NCBI RefSeq assembly: GCF_003672135.1
Contig: NC_039509.1
Location: 15,696,663-15,760,662 of the forward strand
Source: Ooceraea biroi
Lineage: Eukaryota; Arthropoda; Insecta; Hymenoptera; Formicidae
Length of the DNA stretch: 64,000 bases
Direction: 5' to 3'
A program made the position numbers and the translations under genes. Each line of letters begins with the position of its first letter. The stretch's first letter is position 1. The notes beneath the pieces were generated by a model. It saw only the letters and a program-made list of their open reading frames with translations, was not told where the DNA came from and did no database searches. Shown here piece by piece: positions 61,182 through 64,000 of the stretch.

Positions 61182-62852
61182 TTAGAAATCCTTCTTCTTC
61201 TCCTTGCCTACGAGGATGTTGTCGTGATAACTGATCTCTTGACCGGCAACAGCAGGATGCAGGTAATGTGGCTCCACGTCGATCTTCTCCTTCACGTCCG
61301 AGTCCAGCACCAAGGAGTGATGGGGTCCGCGATGCAGATGCTGCTGCTGTTGCTGCTGGTGTTGATGCTGATGCTCGTGCTGGTGCTGATGGTGATGCTC
61401 GTGCTGACCCTCCTCGTCCTCCTGGCTGTATTTCTTGAATACCTCCTTCAGCTTCTCCGAGAGATCGATCTCCTCTTCGAATTTGGAGAACATCTCTTTC
61501 ACGCCGGACTCATTCAGCTTCTGCGAGTCCTTCAGTTTCTTGAAGAGTTGCAAGAAGCGCTCGTTGGGTTGTCCTCCATCCCTCGTTGTGTTCTTCGAGG
61601 CATTCAAGTTTGGATCTAACAGCAAATCCGGTGTTTCGTGTACCACGTTCACATTCTTGTCCAAGTTCTCCTCATTCAGGGATTGCAGCAAGGTGTTGTA
61701 GTCTGGCTTGATCTTCGAAGTCTCCATGCAGGAGCTGCAGGAGCAGTTTGTGATGATTTGCACCTTCTTCTGCATTGTTATCGGATTATTCTGCTCGTCT
61801 TTGCAATCTAATGTAACCTGAGAATAAAATATGTACGAAATATATATGTAAAAAAGAATAATATTTTGTGATACAAATTATATCATGTTACGTTAAAGGA
61901 ATAACGAATTTTTCAGTGTTTCTGTGAAACTTTTCGCAGTTTAATATTTTATGCCAGTATTTTATAACAGTGCAGTTATCTCTTATCAAATTTATAGCTC
62001 ACGCTTAAAATAAAGCGACTAATAAAACGAAACGAAATTACTGTGAAAACATAATGTACATTATTTACGCGATGCAATGTAACTTTATTATAGTTTAAGT
62101 CACGCGCTTAAAGCTATTAAAAGATAACGGACAAGTAATACGTTAAACATTTTTTAATTAACAAAATAACTTTTGTTGTACACGTGCAAGTTATTTATTA
62201 AAACTAAATCAGTACACACTGCAGTTTTTAATATCAAAATAACATTACACAAAAAATAACATTGTAAAACTAATTAATAATTGAGAAAAATTATGGAAAA
62301 TGATGGAAAGCGTGTGATTTGTTGATGCAATTATCAATCGTGTTAATCGAAATTCACAAAAATACTCACTGTGTGCCAAACGCTGTCCAGAGGTTGGCAA
62401 GAGTCGCAGTAAGGTCTTATGAGGTCACCGGGTGCGGAGGGTTCACTGTGAGGGACCATGTATGAGAAACAGGCGCCGACACATACGTTGTTGTCCAATT
62501 CCTGCGAGGAACATTGCGGCCACGTCACCACTTGCTTTATGGGTGTCGTCTTGCACCAGCTGTGCTTATCTGGATACAGCACGATGTTGTGAACCTGGAA
62601 GGTATATGGAAGGTAAAATAAGTTTCATCCAGCTGCGAGAAGAGAATGTTAAATTAATTAATTATACGAAATTACGCTCTATCCTTGAAATTCTCATCAA
62701 GAGAAATAAATTTGAAAACGTGAAACGAATAATTTGTTAGTGTATTAAGAAGGAGAAACGTATACCTTGTGTTCACGATGAGCATCCAGCAGTGCAGAGT
62801 GCATCGTTAGCAGCAACATTGTCGCCATGAAGAGCCGCCATATCGTCCCCAT
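61182..62852 (-). CDS. NBL1/DAN-family secreted cystine-knot protein, 3 exons, 315 aa
   Basis: Predicted extracellular BMP-antagonist-type protein (DAN, Cerberus, gremlin group). Exons on the complement are 62852-62766, 62594-62370 and 61817-61182, phase 0 throughout. The N-terminus (IWRLFMATMLLLTMHSALL) is a signal peptide. The cystine knot spans about 43-134 with cysteines at 43, 57, 67, 71, 92, 95, 109, 129, 131 and 134. The segments CVGACFSYMVP, CDSCQP, VTLDC and NCSCSSC match NBL1/DAN closely. Beyond the knot there is a 180-residue tail absent from vertebrate NBL1: an acidic/charged, probably helical part (about 185-240), a His/Gln tract at 243-271, and a basic end (GKEKKKDF). The start ATG is followed by the signal peptide and preceded by ttttag, so an upstream 5' UTR exon is possible. 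Named by family; no symbol given because the insect ortholog name is uncertain. Confidence 0.92.
61345..61450 (-). repeat. CAN-type trinucleotide repeat encoding His/Gln tract
   Basis: An imperfect CAC/CAG/CAT repeat (plus-strand CTG/GTG/ATG) within the last exon of the DAN-family gene. It encodes the His/Gln-rich run at residues 243-271 and is probably length-variable. Confidence 0.8.
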
Positions 62853-64000
62853 GATCCCTAAAACGGTACAAGGAAACAGACGGTATCCGAATCTTTCCAA
62901 TTCAGTCGGATGAGAGAGTTAAATAATTCAGGTATTCGCGAGAGGTCGGTCGTATAATTCTTCCTCAGGTATGCAAAGATGAGAAGTTCGTATGATCACG
63001 ACGGCGGAATTGTTTTCAGCGCCGAAGAGTTACCGCGCTAGAATAGAAGACGGTTGTGGAAAGAAAGAGAGAGAAAGAAAGAGAGAGAAGGGAATTGGAT
63101 GGTCTTGAATGCAAATTTTGATCTTTTCTACGAATCGACGTGACCACTGCAGTCTCCGAGGTACATGTCGGGTGTCGGAGTCGTGATCATTTTTTCCCGA
63201 ATGAACGATGATCGTAGCCAACGCCGTCTGAAATGATTGAGATGACACGGACCCCCGTTCGAGACGGATTCTTCGGGTTGAACGACCGGCTAAAATTGCG
63301 TCACGGAGATTTTTCGGTACGATCAATTGCATCACGTTGTCTCTTCTTTTACTCTCGCGGTGTCAGGATTTATAAATTTTTTTTTCATCGCTACACTTGC
63401 CGTTGGTGACGAAAAAACGGGCCTTGAAGCAGCTGGGATGTTTGAGTATCGGTTTCTCCAAGTACTTGTAAAGTGCACAAGTACGACGGCACGATATTAT
63501 CTGAATAAATTACTTTCACTACCGAGAAGTTAATTAGCTGGTTCGCGCGCGACCATCAAGTATCCGTAAAGAGACTCGTCGAAAGTTATGGTCCGCTCGC
63601 TGGAGTTCGGCGCCGACGAAGAAACGGGTTCTCGTTATTGGATGATGGCGCGACGCGGTTCATTCATAGATCGTTAAGGCCGATCCCCCGATCTCAATGT
63701 GGCATGCTCGAGTTTTAACTTTCCGAGATTCTCAGATAAAAGAAGTTCTCGTGTCCTCGAAGCTTGGCGTATAGGCGGGAATCCGTCGTGGATGTCCTCG
63801 CCATAAATAGCGGCGGATTTAAGGCACCGAACCATGGGAATGCGATGCACTCCTTCCGGCGATGTAAATATTTCTGATGTCGGGGGATGTGGCGCCTGAG
63901 AGATAAAAGATAGAACAACGCGCCCACCGTTTAAATACAACGAGGTAAAAACAACGAAGATGGAGATTCCGTGAATAAAAGGACTTTACCGACATTGAGA
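62853..64000. other. 5' flank of the DAN-family gene and right edge
   Basis: Upstream of the DAN-family start. Contains a GA-rich tract at 63058-63090 and CpG-containing sequence consistent with a promoter. A 28-codon ATG frame near 63,588 and other short frames have no support. Nothing is recognised up to the window edge. Confidence 0.4.

Overview
This is a eukaryotic nuclear window. It has multi-exon genes with GT-AG introns mostly 70-1,200 bp long, AT-rich spacers full of (TA)n microsatellites, and sharp CpG-rich blocks at probable promoters. Gene content and base pattern fit an insect, most likely a hymenopteran and possibly an ant; the species call is inference. Seven protein-coding genes can be assembled exon by exon with matching reading phases. 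No tRNA, rRNA, CRISPR array or transposase gene was recognised.

Layout: (1) 2.0-4.8 kb, + strand, a five-exon Rab GTPase of 208 aa ending in a CxC prenylation motif. (2) 4.8-13.3 kb, a long spacer with a TA-flanked MITE, a 742-bp CCCAG-terminated element and a possible alternative first exon. (3) 13.3-16.2 kb, + strand, the three-SH3 adaptor cindr (CIN85/CD2AP family), with a recognisable capping-protein-interaction motif and a C-terminal coiled coil. (4) 20.8-22.1 kb, - strand, a secreted protein with a PAN-like N-terminus and a C-type lectin domain. (5) 22.7-23.7 kb, - strand, a mitochondrial double-CDGSH iron-sulfur protein (CISD3 type), with five CACGTG E-boxes about 200 bp upstream. (6) 23.9-39.8 kb, a repeat-rich spacer: a long-arm TA element, a 119-bp satellite, two near-identical 718-bp TTAA-flanked foldback elements, a second CCCAG-terminated element with 50-bp internal repeats, and several orphan exon-like segments. 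(7) 39.95-45.0 kb, + strand, a nine-exon secreted trypsin-like protease with an N-terminal disulfide-knot domain. (8) 47.3-52.5 kb, - strand, a ten-exon P5B ATPase (ATP13A2/3, Drosophila anne). (9) 52.5-61.2 kb, a spacer with a 2.4-kb CpG-rich block. (10) 61.2-62.9 kb, - strand, an NBL1/DAN-family cystine-knot secreted protein with a His/Gln-rich tail.

The genes do not form an operon or pathway. Broad themes are membrane traffic and endocytosis (Rab, cindr, endolysosomal P5B ATPase) and secreted or extracellular proteins (lectin, protease, DAN). The best leads are the phased CACGTG array upstream of Cisd3, the dense UGCAUG (Rbfox-type) cluster together with a duplicated splice acceptor in one protease intron, the near-identical TTAA foldback elements, and the candidate unannotated exons on the minus strand near 25.3 and 35.7 kb.
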